Origin: Chrysopilus asiliformis
Taxonomy: Eukaryota; Arthropoda; Insecta; Diptera; Rhagionidae
Direction: 5' to 3'
DNA length: 64,000 nucleotides
Assembly (NCBI GenBank): GCA_964034945.1
Contig: OZ035962.1
Location: 65,250,274 to 65,314,273, forward strand
In this document: piece after piece, positions 62,513 through 64,000 of the stretch
Position numbering within the stretch: position 1 is the first letter of the stretch
Layout of the letters: every line of letters begins with the position of its first letter
The notes under the pieces: model-generated
Told to the model about the DNA's origin: nothing
Databases searched by the model: none
What the model saw: only the letters and a program-made list of their open reading frames with translations
Made by a program: the position numbers and the translations under genes

Positions 62513-63361
62513 AAGGGTGGTTAAATTTTAAGGGCCGATGTTGAATGTGAACCACACCTAAACGTCAAGTTTTTTTCTGCATTTCATTTGACATTTCTCA
62601 ATTTCAGACTAACTCAATTTGAACCATGGAAAGATACACAATCGAATGGCCGCCGCGACCTCGGTGGCACACCTCCATCCGATGGTCCAAATTTTCGATG
62701 ACGCTGAGGCATAATTGAGGCATAACCCCAAAGAAAGAAGTCCAACGGTGTCAAATCACATGATCTTGGCGGCCAATTGACATCGCCACCACGTGAGATA
62801 ACACGGCCATTAAATTTGTCGCGCAAAAGAACGATTGTTTCGGTAGCTGTGTGGCAAGTGGCACCGTCCTGTTGAAACCACATATCGTCCACATCCATAT
62901 CTTCCAATTCGGGCCATAACAAGTTCGTTATCATCTCACGATAGCGAACACCATTCACAGTAACTGCCTGACCGGCCTCATTTTGGAAAAAATACGGCCC
63001 GATGATGCCGCCAGCCCAAACACTGCACCAAACAGTCACTCTTTGTGGGTGCATTGGTTTTTCGACAATCACTCTTGGATTATCATTCGCCCAAATGCGG
63101 CTGTTCTGCTTATTGACGAATCCACTGAGGTGAAAATGTGCCTCATCACTGAAGATGATTTTCTTCGAAAATTGATCATCCACTGTTGCCATTTCTTGCC
63201 ACCATTCTGACCATTGACGACGCGTTGCTCGATTGTGTATCTTTCCATGTTTCAAATTGAGTTAGTCTGAAATTGAGAAATGTCAAATGAAATGCAGAAA
63301 AAAACTTGACGTTTAGGTGTGGTTCACATTCAACATCGGCCCTTAAAATTTAACCACCCTT
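62513..63361 (-). mobile_element. Tc1/mariner element with 133-bp inverted ends, 849 bp
   Basis: The ends 62513-62645 and 63229-63361 are inverse copies starting 'aagggtggttaaattttaag', flanked by TA (62511-62512, 63362-63363). The repeats reach into coding sequence: an ATG followed by RYTIE-encoding bases is present in both orientations. This suggests that the 3' end is an inverted duplicate of the 5' end. Confidence 0.9.
62614..63255 (-). pseudogene. Tc1/mariner (DDD-type) transposase, deleted N- and C-terminal parts
   Basis: The minus-strand frame contains the full catalytic core: IIFSDEAHF (first Asp, residue 37 of this frame), WFQQDGATCHTA (Asp130) and WPPRSCDLTPLDFFLWGY (Asp167), with 36 residues between the last two. 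The apparent Met is out of phase with the likely true start, MERYTIEQR, encoded at about 63246 in another frame. The helix-turn-helix region between start and core has been deleted. After FFLWGY the frame shifts, and another frame carries VIENLDHRMEVCHRGRGGH, the usual C-terminal motif, before running into the antisense of the 5' end. The protein is nonfunctional in DNA binding but keeps all three catalytic residues. Confidence 0.88.
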
Positions 63362-63802
63362 TAGTACAAGTGGCATGATATAAAGTGGTTGGCAAAATTA
63401 CAAAAATGGATAATTTTGAAGCGATATATTGCTTTGTTGGTCTTTATCTTTATTATTTGTATGTTATTGCACTAAGGCTATCAATTTTTCCTCGAACGAC
63501 ATTTCCCCAACCTCACTTTATGAACTGTCAACGCAGAATTCTGCGGCAAAGTTAGAAGTTTGCAAACTTTTGCGTTGTAGTTGCGTTCACTCCGTTCACT
63601 GTGCTCACTTCAAATGATTTCTATGGAACAAACTTGTAAGTGACGGTTTCTGCGTTCGCGTTGCGTTCATTAGGCTCCAGGCATAAAGGTATTTCTGTAA
63701 AACAAACTCGTAAGTGACATTTGGATGCGTGATTATTGCGGCATGGTTGCGTTCATTGTGCTCCAAGGTTTACGGTCGCGGTTCGCTAGGACCTTAATTT
63801 TT

Positions 63803-64000
63803 TATACCCGTATGGTGAAACCAAAGGGTATATTAACTTTTCCTTACCGTTTGTAACGCCAAGATCCCGTCATCGCACAAAAAAATGAATTACACCAGTG
63901 TGTTTAGAATGATAAAAATATTTAATTTTTGCATGTCCGTCCGTCTGTCCGTCTGTCCGTCCGTCCGTCTGTCTGTCTGTCTGTGGCGCGGATTGCGGGC
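63803..64000 (-). repeat. Family A copy, cut by the window end
   Basis: The reverse copy begins with 'tatacccgtatggtgaaacc' and reaches the GTCC/GTCT array and 'gtggcgcggattgcgggc' where the window stops. Confidence 0.9.

Larger units (their letters stand above)
62410..63681. mobile_element. Second copy of the 420-bp MITE, interrupted by mariner
   Basis: The copy matches 24977-25396 closely from 'cctctggagtgcaatgaacg' to 'gcgttcattaggctccagg'. The TA in 'aaagtactacaag' of the first copy corresponds to the TA here where the mariner inserted (62511-62512). Confidence 0.85.
61822..63768. mobile_element. Older diverged MITE relative hosting a nested MITE and mariner
   Basis: The ends 'cttggaccacaatgaataca' and the inverse of 'gcgttcattgtgctccaag' are related to, but distinct from, those of the MITE at 24977. 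Its interior pieces ('ctctgaactgtcacgcaac' at about 61864; 'agttgcgttcaatgcgtaca' at about 62377; 'aacaaactcgtaagtgacat' at about 63702) follow the same order. The interval 62410-63681 is a younger copy inserted within. Confidence 0.65.

Overview
The window looks like AT-rich intronic DNA from an insect, probably a dipteran. Only one cellular protein-coding gene can be supported, and only two of its exons lie here. They are two short plus-strand exons, 21708-21781 and 32597-32665. Each has consensus splice sites, and joined in phase they encode the zinc-coordinating part of the DNA-binding domain of a COE/EBF transcription factor (knot/collier in Drosophila). The intron between them is 10,815 bp. 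The at least 21.7 kb upstream and 31.3 kb downstream contain no further COE exon that I could find by eye, so I read both as parts of further very large introns. The dipteran assignment is an inference: the COE exons are conserved across animals, but dispersed repeats carrying (GACA/GACG)n microsatellites resemble the mini-me/DINE-1-like repeats known from flies.

Most of the rest is mobile DNA. Family A is a repeat of about 590 bp, seen in nine whole or partial copies on both strands. It ends with 'tttcaccatacgggtata' and has an inverted copy of that end placed subterminally at the other side. Family B is related to it. Family C ends with 'acgtataagaaagta' and is also asymmetric; two of its copies contain large arrays of the 8-mer GACTGACA (about 93 and 33 units). 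Family D has canonical Helitron ends (A^TC...hairpin...CTAG^T). Family E is a dispersed repeat with 'ccttacaggacctttc' modules.

DNA transposons are numerous and several are nested. They include: a deleted mariner with intact 30-bp terminal inverted repeats (19483-20387); a second Tc1/mariner element with 133-bp inverted ends inside a MITE that is itself inside an older relative (61822-63768); and a third mariner-like element (46414-50388) split by a 3.1-kb foldback whose loop holds a Cys-rich exon and a family A copy. Others are a hAT-like element with a perfect 8-bp target duplication (60665-61715), a 700-bp element with CCCAGTGAAA ends (25875-26574), two TTAA-flanked elements, a pogo-like MITE and several palindromic MITEs. 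A fragment of a non-LTR retrotransposon lies at 5457-5835, and a tRNA-derived SINE at about 38140-38510.

By region: 1-9 kb has families E, A and C, tandem repeats, a retrotransposon fragment and a foldback MITE. 10-21.7 kb has MITEs, family A copies, a piggyBac-like MITE and a GC-richer block carrying mariner. 21.7-32.7 kb has the two exons around an intron loaded with families B and C and insertions. 32.7-46 kb has sparser repeats and the best candidates for intronic regulatory DNA. 46-50.4 kb is the nested foldback. 53-58 kb has families A, B and C and Helitrons. 60.6-64 kb has the hAT element, the nested mariner and the start of another family A copy. Apart from the COE exons, the long open frames are either transposase remnants or translations of simple repeats.
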